Source of the DNA: Mesorhizobium australicum WSM2073
Lineage (GTDB): Bacteria > Pseudomonadota > Alphaproteobacteria > Rhizobiales > Rhizobiaceae
Direction of reading: 5' to 3'
Assembly (NCBI RefSeq): GCF_000230995.2
Contig: NC_019973.1
Coordinates: 992,001 to 1,056,000, forward strand
Length of the DNA stretch: 64,000 bases
This document shows, in pieces, positions 17,181-24,717 of this stretch. The translations under genes and the position numbers were made by a program. The notes beneath the pieces are model-generated. The model worked only from the letters and a program-made list of their open reading frames with translations, was not told the origin of the DNA and made no database searches. The number at the start of each line of letters is the position of its first letter. The stretch's first letter is position 1.

Positions 17181-17792
17181 ATGCTCGTTCTGCCCAAAGG
17201 CGTCCGCCATATGCCCTCCTATCTGTCCCGCGCGGCGCAGGAAGCGCTGGTCGAAGAGGTCAGGGTTGTCGTGCAAGGCGCGCCGCTGTTCGTGCCGGCC
17301 ATGCCGCGCACTGGTAAGGAGATGAGCGTACGCATGACCAATTGCGGCTCGCTCGGCTGGGTCACCGACAAGGAACTGGGATATCGCTATCAGCTGACGC
17401 ACCCGCTGACCGGCGAGCCATGGCCGGCGATCCCCGATGCGCTCATGCAACTGTGGCAGGAGGTCTCCGCCTATCCGCATCCGCCGGAGGCTTGCCTGGT
17501 CAATTTCTATGGGCAGGACGCCAAAATGGGCCTGCACCAGGATCGCGACGAAGCCGATCTTTCGGCGCCGGTGGTGTCAGTCTCGCTCGGCGACGACTGC
17601 CTGTTCCGGGTCGGACCGACCACGCGCGATGGCGGCACCAAATCCTTCCGTCTGAAAAGCGGTGATGTCGTCGTGCTCGGCGGCGAGGGGCGGCTCTGCT
17701 TCCATGGCGTTGACCGGATTTACCCGTCGACCTCGGCGCTCTTGAAAAATGGCGGCCGCATCAACCTGACGCTGCGCCGGGTCAATCCCTGA
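17181..17792 (+). CDS. alkB: AlkB-like 2-oxoglutarate/Fe(II) dioxygenase
   Basis: This 203-residue AlkB-family dioxygenase removes methyl groups from N-methylated bases (1-methyladenine, 3-methylcytosine) in DNA or RNA by oxidation, releasing formaldehyde. Iron ligands are H119 and D121 (GLHQDRDE) and H175 (CFHGVDRI). The 2-oxoglutarate-binding arginines are R193 and R199 (GGRINLTLRR), at the family spacing. The substrate-pocket region MSVRMTNCGSLGW is also typical. It stands 177 bases after glyA on the same strand. The setting, between two purine-type importers in a demethylation island, is notable. It may simply be a repair gene caught in the island. Confidence 0.9.
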   Translation: MLVLPKGVRHMPSYLSRAAQEALVEEVRVVVQGAPLFVPAMPRTGKEMSVRMTNCGSLGWVTDKELGYRYQLTHPLTGEPWPAIPDALMQLWQEVSAYPHPPEACLVNFYGQDAKMGLHQDRDEADLSAPVVSVSLGDDCLFRVGPTTRDGGTKSFRLKSGDVVVLGGEGRLCFHGVDRIYPSTSALLKNGGRINLTLRRVNP

Positions 17793-17797
17793 CCAGC

Positions 17798-17830
17798 TAG
17801 AGCAATTCCAGGAAAAGTGTGAGCGGTTCG
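17798..17830 (+). repeat. Left half of a rhizobial intergenic repeat
   Basis: The stretch beginning GAGCAATTCCAGGAAAAGTG followed by GAGCGGTT matches, from memory, the left arm of a palindromic intergenic repeat that is common in Mesorhizobium and relatives. The right arm is missing. The rest of the 17,793-18,060 gap shows nothing else I can name. A more complete relative in reverse orientation lies at 42484-42520. Confidence 0.45.
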
Positions 17831-18060
17831 TCTACGAAGCCAAGGTCATCGAGGCCGGGCGGCCGATCCTGCGGCATCGGATCTCGTAGCTGAGCGCGCT
17901 TGCCTGGTCGGGGTGGCCATCATCGCCGGCAACCGGATGTCGCCCCGTATCATTGTGGCGATCTCTGTGTGGCCTAGATGGTGCTGCTTGTCGGCCTGCG
18001 CTCGCGCACCCATGGACCAGTGGCGCTCGGCATTCCCTAGATCAGGGAATAGTTCCCCGC

Positions 18061-18981
18061 TCAGCTGGCCGGGCGGAAGGGCTTGGCAAGCGAGGCAGGG
18101 AAATGCAGCGCCAGCATCTGGCGGTTCCGTGAGATAAGCACCAGCACAATGATGGTGGCCAGATAGGGCAGCGCCGATAGCAGCTCGGACGGCACTTCCA
18201 GCCCGAGCGCCTGTCCCTGCAACTGGAGGATCGTCATGCCGCCGAACAGCCAGGCGCCAAGCAGGATGCGCAGCGGCCGCCATGTGGCGAAAACCACCAG
18301 CGCCAGCGCGATCCAGCCCTTGCCGGCGGTCATGTTCTCGACCCAGAGCGGTGTGTAGGCGACTGACAGATAGGCGCCCGCCAGACCGGCCATCAGCCCG
18401 CCGAACAGCACGGCCATGTAGCGGATCCTGATCACTGGATAGCCGATCGCATGCGACGTCTGGGGCGACTCGCCGATGGTGCGCAGGATCAGACCAGCCT
18501 TGGTCCGGTAGAGAAACCAGCTGATGGCGACGAACATCAGCAACGCCAGATAAACCATCGGGTCGAAGCGGAACAGCAGCGGACCAACCACCGGCAAATC
18601 GGACAGGAAGGGCATGTCGACACGATGCAATGCCTCGATCGGATCGCTGCCGAAACCGCGCCCGAGGAAGGCCGAAACACCTGAGCCGAAGATAGCCAGC
18701 GCCAGGCCGGCGGCATATTGGTTGGTCAGGAAGGTCAGTGCCAGAACGCCGAACAGCAGGGACGCGGCGGCACCCGCCAGCGCGCCGGCCATGATCGCGA
18801 CAGGCATGGAAAAGCCCGCTGTGACCGCCCAGAATGCAAGGGCTGCCCCCATCAGCATCATGCCTTCGATGCCGAGATTGAGAACGCCGGATTTCTCCAC
18901 CACGAGTTCGCCGAGCGCCGCGAAGATCAAGGGCGTCGCGGCAATGATGGTGCCGGTGAAGATGGCAATGAAAAGATCCAT
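18061..18981 (-). CDS. ABC transporter permease (second BMP-type importer), subunit 2
   Basis: This 306-residue inner-membrane permease of the BPD_transp_2 family corresponds to the YufQ/NupQ type. It begins MDLFIAIFTGTIIAATPLIF and carries GELVVEKSGVLNLGIEGMML, the family hallmark shared with the permease at 10229. I chose ATG 18981 because it overlaps the stop of the preceding permease by one base (TGATG). A longer in-frame extension has no protein-like character. It is the last gene of the minus-strand importer operon. Confidence 0.9.
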   Translation of the reverse strand: MDLFIAIFTGTIIAATPLIFAALGELVVEKSGVLNLGIEGMMLMGAALAFWAVTAGFSMPVAIMAGALAGAAASLLFGVLALTFLTNQYAAGLALAIFGSGVSAFLGRGFGSDPIEALHRVDMPFLSDLPVVGPLLFRFDPMVYLALLMFVAISWFLYRTKAGLILRTIGESPQTSHAIGYPVIRIRYMAVLFGGLMAGLAGAYLSVAYTPLWVENMTAGKGWIALALVVFATWRPLRILLGAWLFGGMTILQLQGQALGLEVPSELLSALPYLATIIVLVLISRNRQMLALHFPASLAKPFRPAS

Positions 18982-20057
18982 CAGGCTTTCTCCCGGACCA
19001 GGCGAATGCGATAGAAAATGAAGAAGTCGGCGGCGAGCAGGAAGAACAGCAGGATGCCCTGGAAGATCCGCGTCAGCGCCGATGGCAGGCCCAGCGTCAT
19101 CTGTACGCCTTCGCCGCCGAGAAACAGAAGCGACATCAGCAGCCCGCCGAGCACGATGCCGAACGCGTTCAGCCGGCCGATGAAGGCAACGATGATGGCC
19201 GCGAAACCATAACCCGGCGATATCTGAGGCGAGAGCTGGCCGAGCGGTCCGGCCGCTTCCGCCATGCCGGCGATCCCGGCTGCCGCGCCGCCGGCCAGCA
19301 GACCGATCCAGACCGCCGCCGACTCGCGGAACCCCGCATAACGCGCGGCGAGAGGGGCCGCGCCGCTCACCGACATCTTGTAGCCGAGGAAGCTGCGGTC
19401 GGTGAACAGCCACATCACGATGACGGCGACCACGGTGATGAAGATCGAGGAATTGAGCCGGTAGGCGGGATCAAAGGATTGCAGCAGCGCGGCGGTGGGC
19501 AGCATGGCCGTCTGCGGATAGTTGAACCCAGCCGGATCGCGCCACGGTCCATGCACGAGATAGGACAGGAACAGAGTGGCGATATAGGTCATCATCAAGG
19601 TGACGAGGATTTCGTTGGTGTTCATGCGGGCGCGCAGGAATGCGGGGATTGCCGCCCATGCCATGCCGGCGCCCATGCCGGCCAGGAACATCAGAGGCAA
19701 AAGCAGCACGCTCTCCGGGTTCGGCCAGAACAGCCCGACGCCGCTGGCGGCAATGGCACCCATCGTGAACTGGCCCTCGGCGCCGATGTTCCAGACGTTG
19801 GCGCGGAAACCGACCGCCAGCCCGCAAGCGATGAGGATCAACGGCGAGGCCTTTAGCAGCCATTCCGACAGTCCGTTCATCGAGCTGAGCGGCTCGACAA
19901 AGAACGCATAGAGCGTGGCCAGCGGATCATGCCCGAGAGAGGCGAAGAAGATCGAGCCGACGATGACCGTGAGCGCCGTCGCCAGGATCGGCGCGGCAAC
20001 GCGCATCGGCGCGGAAGGCTCCGGTCTTTGTTCAATCCTGAAATGCAACGCTGCCAC
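18981..20057 (-). CDS. ABC transporter permease (second BMP-type importer), subunit 1
   Basis: This 358-residue permease is the partner of the previous one. Hydrophobic segments begin at about residue 20 (APILATALTVIVGSIFFASL). The family region NVWNIGAEGQFTMGAIAAS and the cytoplasmic MNTNEILVTLMMTYIATLF are present. Its start lies 26 bases inside the ATPase gene's 3' end, so the two overlap, and its stop overlaps the next permease. Both indicate co-translation. It is homologous to, but clearly distinct from, the plus-strand permease at 9165. Confidence 0.9.
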   Translation of the reverse strand: MAALHFRIEQRPEPSAPMRVAAPILATALTVIVGSIFFASLGHDPLATLYAFFVEPLSSMNGLSEWLLKASPLILIACGLAVGFRANVWNIGAEGQFTMGAIAASGVGLFWPNPESVLLLPLMFLAGMGAGMAWAAIPAFLRARMNTNEILVTLMMTYIATLFLSYLVHGPWRDPAGFNYPQTAMLPTAALLQSFDPAYRLNSSIFITVVAVIVMWLFTDRSFLGYKMSVSGAAPLAARYAGFRESAAVWIGLLAGGAAAGIAGMAEAAGPLGQLSPQISPGYGFAAIIVAFIGRLNAFGIVLGGLLMSLLFLGGEGVQMTLGLPSALTRIFQGILLFFLLAADFFIFYRIRLVREKA

Positions 20058-21579
20058 CCCTGTTCGCCGATACGCCTTCGCCCATGCCTTGGCCGGTCAT
20101 CAAAAGCCCGATCTCCTCGCGGTCGGCGGTCGTGCGGATCAGCGGCGGAGACACCTTTCCTTGGCAGATGACCAGCAGCCGGTCGCAGATCTCGAACAAC
20201 TCGTCGAGTTCCTCGGAAACGACGAATACGGCTGCACCAGCGCGACTGAGATCGATGATCGTCTGGCGGATGAAGGCGGACGCGCCGACATCGACACCCC
20301 AGGTCGGCTGCGACACCAGGAAGAGCTTTGGCGTGAGCGCGATCTCGCGCCCGACGATGAATTTCTGCAGATTGCCGCCCGACAGGCTTTGCGCGGTCGA
20401 TTGGGCTCCATTGGCCTTGACCTTGAACCTGTCGATAATGCCTGTGGCGAAAGCCTTTGCCTTGCGGCGATCAACCAGCCCCTTGCGCACCGTGCCGAAG
20501 CGGTGCGCCGTCAATACGGCATTCTCCCACAGCGTGTGCGATGGCACCGCACCGCGCCCAAGCCGTTCTTCGGGAACGAAGGCGACGCCGAGCTTGCGGC
20601 GTTCCTGGGGGCGCAGGCGGGCGGCGTCGGTTCCGCAAATCCTGATCGCATCGGCGCGCTCATGGGTGCGTTCGCCGCTGAGCAAGGCGATTAGCTCGGC
20701 CTGACCATTTCCGGAAACACCGGCAAGGCCGACGATCTCCCCGCCATGCACATTGAATGAAACGTCCTTGAGGTCGACGCCGAAATGGTCCCGGGCCTTG
20801 ACCGATAGGCCTTTGACCTCAAGCACTGGCTTGTCGCTCGGGACCGGCGGGCTGACGCGTATTTCAGGCAGCTTGGAGCCGACCATCATGCGGGCGAGCT
20901 CCAGCGATGTCGTCTCCTTCGGGCGGGCGGTGCCGGTGACCTTGCCGTTGCGCAGCACGGTGGCGGTGTCGCAGAGCTCCTGCACCTCGTCGAGCTTGTG
21001 GCTGATATAGACGATGCTGCAGCCCTCGGCGGCCAGTTGCCGGAGCGTCTCGAACAACTTGACCACGGCCTGCGGTGTCAGCACCGAAGTCGGTTCATCG
21101 AGGATCAGTAGTTTTGGCGCCTGCAGCAAGCAACGCACGATTTCCACGCGCTGGCGCTCGCCGACCGACAAATCGTGCACCTGGCGATGCGGATCGATGG
21201 GCGTGCCGTAACGCAGGGAGAGGTCGCGGATCTTTTCGGCGAGCGTGGGAAGGTGAAAGGCGCTGCTTGTCGACAGGGCAATGTTCTCGACCACCGACAC
21301 CGATTCAAACAGCGCGAAATGCTGGTAGACCATCTCGATGCCGAGTGCGCGCGATACCGCCGGATTGTGGGCGACGATCGGATTGCCGTCGCTAAGGATT
21401 TCCCCGGAATCGGCCTGCGCCGCGCCATAGATGATCTTCATCAGCGTGGATTTGCCGGCCCCGTTCTCGCCGAGCACAGCGTGGATCTCGCCGGGTTGGA
21501 TCGACAGCGAAACGTCGTCATTGGCGACGACGCCGGGATAGCGCTTGCAGATGTTGCGCAATTCTAGACGCGGATGCAT
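20032..21579 (-). CDS. Nucleoside/purine-type ABC transporter ATPase (tandem domains)
   Basis: This 515-residue double ABC ATPase starts MHPRLELRNICKRYPG. The first domain has Walker A GENGAGKSTLMK, a signature-like LSVGERQRVE and Walker B LLILDEPTSVLTP. The second has the modified P-loop GVSGNGQAELI, the signature SLSGGNLQK and an altered Walker B ending LVSQPTWGVD. This is the usual YufO/NupO pattern. It powers the second BMP-type importer. The gene is 100 bases downstream of the binding-protein gene and overlaps the permease gene by 26 bases. Confidence 0.92.
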   Translation of the reverse strand: MHPRLELRNICKRYPGVVANDDVSLSIQPGEIHAVLGENGAGKSTLMKIIYGAAQADSGEILSDGNPIVAHNPAVSRALGIEMVYQHFALFESVSVVENIALSTSSAFHLPTLAEKIRDLSLRYGTPIDPHRQVHDLSVGERQRVEIVRCLLQAPKLLILDEPTSVLTPQAVVKLFETLRQLAAEGCSIVYISHKLDEVQELCDTATVLRNGKVTGTARPKETTSLELARMMVGSKLPEIRVSPPVPSDKPVLEVKGLSVKARDHFGVDLKDVSFNVHGGEIVGLAGVSGNGQAELIALLSGERTHERADAIRICGTDAARLRPQERRKLGVAFVPEERLGRGAVPSHTLWENAVLTAHRFGTVRKGLVDRRKAKAFATGIIDRFKVKANGAQSTAQSLSGGNLQKFIVGREIALTPKLFLVSQPTWGVDVGASAFIRQTIIDLSRAGAAVFVVSEELDELFEICDRLLVICQGKVSPPLIRTTADREEIGLLMTGQGMGEGVSANRGGSVAFQD

Positions 21580-21679
21580 TGGCGGGTCCTGCCGTGGCGT
21601 GAAGCGAGGTTGGACGGAGCGCAGGCTGGCTAGCGCCGAAGCATTCCGCTTCGGCGCCTGCTGGCTCTTTGTTGGACGA

Positions 21680-22765
21680 TCAGCTCAACCTGCCGATCAT
21701 TCCCTTGACGAACCAGTTAATGCCGCGAATGCCGTCGTCGGCCAGAACCGAACCGGCGGCAACCCTGACGTTGCCGTCCTGGTCCTTCAGTTCGCCGGTG
21801 TAGGGGTGAACCTTGCCGCTGCCGATATCGGCCTCGAGCTGCTTCAGCTTGGCCTTGGTGTCGTCGGGTATGCCGTCATTATAAGGTGCCATCTTCACGA
21901 CGCCGGCCGCCAGCCCGTCCCAGCGCACTTCCGGCTTCCAGGTGCCCGCGGTGACGGCCTTGGCGGCGCCGACATAGTCGCTCGTCCAGTCGAACACGAA
22001 CGACGTCAGCTGCTTGCCGGAGCCGAACTTCGCCATGTCACTGGCGTAGCCGATCGACCACGCCTCACTATCGCCGGCGACTTGCACTCCGGTCGCTGTT
22101 CCGGTTGTCGAGCATATAACGTCACAACCTTGTGAAAGCAGCGTCTTGGCGGCTTCCTTTTCCTTGCCAGGATCGAACCAGGAATTGAGGAAGATGGCAT
22201 TGCAGGTGGCATCGGCATTGACGCTCTGCGCGCCGAGCAGCAGCGCGTTGGCCATGCCAACTACGTCCGGGATGGGAAAGCCGCCAATAAAACCGATCTT
22301 GCCTGCCTTCGACATATAGCCGGCGGCAGCTCCCGCTACGAACGTACCTTCGTAATATTTCGCTTCGAATGTACCGAGATTGGCTAAGTGTACAATGCCG
22401 GAACAATGCTCGAATGCGACTTGGGGGAAACGGGGCGCCACTTTCTGCATCGGCGTTCCATGCGAAAAACTTGTGCCGAATATCAGCTTATTGCCGCCGC
22501 TGGCGAGCTCTCGAAAGATACGCTCGGCGTCCTGCGGCATGAAGATGTTGTCTATCACCGTTATGGCGACCATGTCGCCAAACTGATTCTTCAGCGCATC
22601 GACGGCGAGCGAATGTTGCTTTGTCCAGCCAATTTCAGCTTTGGTATCTACGTAGACGACTCCAATTTTCAATGGCTCGGTCGCGAAAGAAGTTTTGGCA
22701 AAAGCACTAACGCCTAGTGCGGCGCCGGTGTATTTTAGAACCTGCCTCCTGTTCATTCCAAACAT
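21680..22765 (-). CDS. BMP family substrate-binding protein, Tat-type signal
   Basis: This 361-residue BMP/PnrA-class periplasmic binding protein begins MFGMNRRQVLKYTGAALGVS, with a twin-arginine-like motif (NRRQVLK), so it may be exported folded by Tat. The mature part begins LKIGVVYVDTKAEIGWTKQH and includes the family patterns FEHCSGI and YYEGTFVAGAAAGYM. It differs strongly from the first BMP protein (6529-7560), suggesting another ligand. AAGGGGAAG lies 7 bases before the ATG. It lies just downstream of the GntR gene on the same strand and probably shares its transcript. Confidence 0.9.
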   Translation of the reverse strand: MFGMNRRQVLKYTGAALGVSAFAKTSFATEPLKIGVVYVDTKAEIGWTKQHSLAVDALKNQFGDMVAITVIDNIFMPQDAERIFRELASGGNKLIFGTSFSHGTPMQKVAPRFPQVAFEHCSGIVHLANLGTFEAKYYEGTFVAGAAAGYMSKAGKIGFIGGFPIPDVVGMANALLLGAQSVNADATCNAIFLNSWFDPGKEKEAAKTLLSQGCDVICSTTGTATGVQVAGDSEAWSIGYASDMAKFGSGKQLTSFVFDWTSDYVGAAKAVTAGTWKPEVRWDGLAAGVVKMAPYNDGIPDDTKAKLKQLEADIGSGKVHPYTGELKDQDGNVRVAAGSVLADDGIRGINWFVKGMIGRLS

Positions 22766-22828
22766 TTCAGCGCTTCCCCTTCTTTTTGGCTTGCTACGAG
22801 ATCGTTGCTTGCGCGGATCTCCCCGAAG

Positions 22829-23602
22829 TCATTTTCGTGTGTGAACGTGCGGCCGCAATTGTGTGACCACAGTATTTTTGTCAGACGGCGTTGATTCAGA
22901 GGGCTTAGCGGTTGCTGCGCTTTCTCCGGAAACATAGGGCCGGAGAGCCTCTGTCAGACTCAATTCAGGAAACACCTGCCGATCCATAACGTATCCCCGG
23001 ATCACAGCCCTATAGTGCGCATCGGTCAATTCCATGGCCTGCTTGAGGCGTCCCTTTTCCAGCAAGTCGACCAAACGCGAGTGATCGTCCAACAGATTGC
23101 AATAGTCCCAGTCAGCTGTGACCAACGAACGTATCAACGTCGTTCGCCGCAAAAGTTGGGCATGAATCTCCTGCATGACTCTGTTTCTACTCAAGCGTAG
23201 AAGCAGCGTATGAAATTCCTGACCTAATACGTCTGCCAAAGCATGATTGCCCTCGTCAGTCGCTTGACGCTGCCGCTCGATCTGTTGGCGAAGCTCCGTC
23301 CAACCGGCGGGCCCAAGGCGCTCGCTCAGCTGAGCAGCCACACCCTGTTCGACCAAACTCAGGGCGTCATAGATCTCTAGCGCGTCCTGCATTGACGGAC
23401 GGGCGACGAAGGCACCCCGGTTACGCTCCATATGGACGAGGCTATCGTCGCTGAGCCTGATCAATGCCTGCCGTATAACAATGCGACTGCACTGAAATAT
23501 CTCTGCAAGCTCACGTTCACCAAGCTTACATCCCGCTACCAAGCGATGATCCATAATCGCACGGATCAAAATCTCCGCGATCTTGTGTGACTGGCTCGGC
23601 AT
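22829..23602 (-). CDS. GntR family regulator (FCD type)
   Basis: This 257-residue regulator has an N-terminal winged helix (about residues 8-72: KLGERELAEIFQCSRIVIRQ, then ALIRLSDDSLVHMERNRGAF) and a C-terminal FCD ligand-binding domain with conserved acidic and histidine residues, such as EFHTLLLRLSRN. Members usually repress catabolic genes and respond to a pathway metabolite. It is divergent from the oxygenase operon across a gap that holds the repeated promoter block and the palindrome ATTGGTATCCAAT. It also leads the second importer operon. It is the best candidate for common control of both catabolic operons. AGGAGAGG lies 5 bases before the ATG. Confidence 0.9.
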   Translation of the reverse strand: MPSQSHKIAEILIRAIMDHRLVAGCKLGERELAEIFQCSRIVIRQALIRLSDDSLVHMERNRGAFVARPSMQDALEIYDALSLVEQGVAAQLSERLGPAGWTELRQQIERQRQATDEGNHALADVLGQEFHTLLLRLSRNRVMQEIHAQLLRRTTLIRSLVTADWDYCNLLDDHSRLVDLLEKGRLKQAMELTDAHYRAVIRGYVMDRQVFPELSLTEALRPYVSGESAATAKPSESTPSDKNTVVTQLRPHVHTRK

Positions 23603-23668
23603 GTTAGCCTCTCCTGTATGTCATGCACTTTGTGTGCGGATACGTCGCAGAAACTGACAGCCGCACTT

Positions 23669-24003
23669 CATCTCCACGCGAGGGGGTCGTCGGCTCACGG
23701 CACTTTGGCAACGCATTTCAGTATGACTGGCAAAAAAAAAAATTCAATATGGGTTGCAAAAAAAAGAAATTGGTATCCAATACGGTGAGAGTTGATTGTC
23801 GATATGCTCTAAAGTGGGGCATGATGGAGGTGGTGGTCATGTCTGGTGATTGTAGACTTCGCAACGACTGGCACGTGGTTGCAGATCAGTCAAACCTGCT
23901 TGGCCTCGACGATTTCGATGCGCGGCTTTTAGGCGTCGACATCACCATACGTCGGCAAGTTCGAGGCGGCTTCGAGGTAGTCCGCAACGACACCGGAGGA
24001 CTG
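23669..24003 (+). repeat. Promoter-leader direct repeat, copy 2
   Basis: This is the intact partner of the block at 5035-5368, same orientation. It carries the A-tracts (23732-23742 and 23758-23765), the palindrome at 23769-23781, the ribosome site and the first 55 codons of the full-length NdmC-like gene. Because the gene is complete here, this copy is probably the source and copy 1 the derived duplicate. The two A-tracts are centred about 24 bases apart, which may bend the promoter. Confidence 0.92.
23769..23781. promoter_or_regulatory. Candidate GntR operator ATTGGTATCCAAT, copy 2
   Basis: The same perfect 13-bp inverted repeat as at 5135, located 58 bases upstream of the NdmC-like ATG and 167 bases upstream of the divergent GntR gene. 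A possible -35 element TTGCAA lies at 23754-23759, which would place the dyad over the -10 region. This fits repression by the neighbouring FCD-type GntR protein. Direct binding is unproven. Confidence 0.55.
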
Positions 24004-24690
24004 GTGCACTCCGCGCAGCGGTACGGATACATTTGGGCGTGCCTTGGAACACCGGAGCGAGAGATCCTGTTCATCCCAGAGGCGATTGAACCAGATCGAC
24101 ATCTCGTTACTGCGGGCTCGATTGCTGTGAGGGTATCAGGACTGCGCGCAGTCGAAAATTTTCTGGACATGGCCCATTTTCCATTTTTGCATACCGGATT
24201 TTTGGGTGAAGAGCCCCACACCGAAGTAACGCCATATAAAGTCGAACTTACGGCAGAAGATGAACTGGTTGCAACGGAATGCAAATTCTATCAGCCTGTG
24301 TCTTTCCCAACCGCTAAAGGTGGATTTATTGTTGAATATACCTACAAGGTGTTCCGCCCTTACACGGTGGCGCTCTATAAAACTAATTCGGTAGTTACTA
24401 ATCGTCGCGACGTTATAGTTCTTTTTGTTCAACCGGTAGATGAAGAGAACTGCGTCGCCCATCCCTTCCTCTGCTACGTTAAAGAAGGTGTAGACGTGGG
24501 TACCGTTCGAGCCTTTACACAGCTGATTTTCGGGCAGGATAAGCCCATCCTTGAAAATCAGGTTCCCAAGCGCCTGCCTCTCGATCCCCGCGCCGAAACG
24601 CCGATCCGTGCCGATGCCGTGTCGGTTTCATACCGCCGGTGGCTTCGCGACCGGTCGATTACATACGGCGCCATTCCCGCGAACGCCTAA
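23839..24690 (+). CDS. NdmC-like oxygenase subunit lacking the Rieske cluster (1)
   Basis: This 283-residue protein is related to Rieske non-haem-iron oxygenase alpha subunits, but the C-X-H and C-X2-H Rieske ligands are absent. The N-terminus keeps the family start (LRNDWHVVADQ), then jumps at NDTGG (residues 50-54) straight to YGYIWACLG. The mononuclear-iron site is present: D110, H113 and H118 (NFLDMAHFPFLH). This is the design of NdmC, the N7-demethylase subunit for 7-methylxanthine, about the same length, which gets electrons from a separate Rieske-reductase protein. Such a protein is encoded two genes on. I chose ATG 23839 because GGAGG sits 8 bases upstream. Codon use looks AT-richer than that of the next genes. 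Confidence 0.85.
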   Translation: MSGDCRLRNDWHVVADQSNLLGLDDFDARLLGVDITIRRQVRGGFEVVRNDTGGLVHSAQRYGYIWACLGTPEREILFIPEAIEPDRHLVTAGSIAVRVSGLRAVENFLDMAHFPFLHTGFLGEEPHTEVTPYKVELTAEDELVATECKFYQPVSFPTAKGGFIVEYTYKVFRPYTVALYKTNSVVTNRRDVIVLFVQPVDEENCVAHPFLCYVKEGVDVGTVRAFTQLIFGQDKPILENQVPKRLPLDPRAETPIRADAVSVSYRRWLRDRSITYGAIPANA

Positions 24691-24717
24691 CGGCCCATTT
24701 CATACAGGAAGATGAGA

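Noticed and set aside
23701..23770. A-tracts as a possible plasmid replication origin
   Set aside because: No iterons, no DnaA-box cluster and no replication gene nearby. The tracts belong to a promoter block that is repeated before two operons.
23623..23838. N-terminal extension of the first oxygenase gene
   Set aside because: The extra codons would run through the A-tracts and the operator dyad and look unlike protein. GGAGG before ATG 23839 and the NdmC-like length favour the shorter form.
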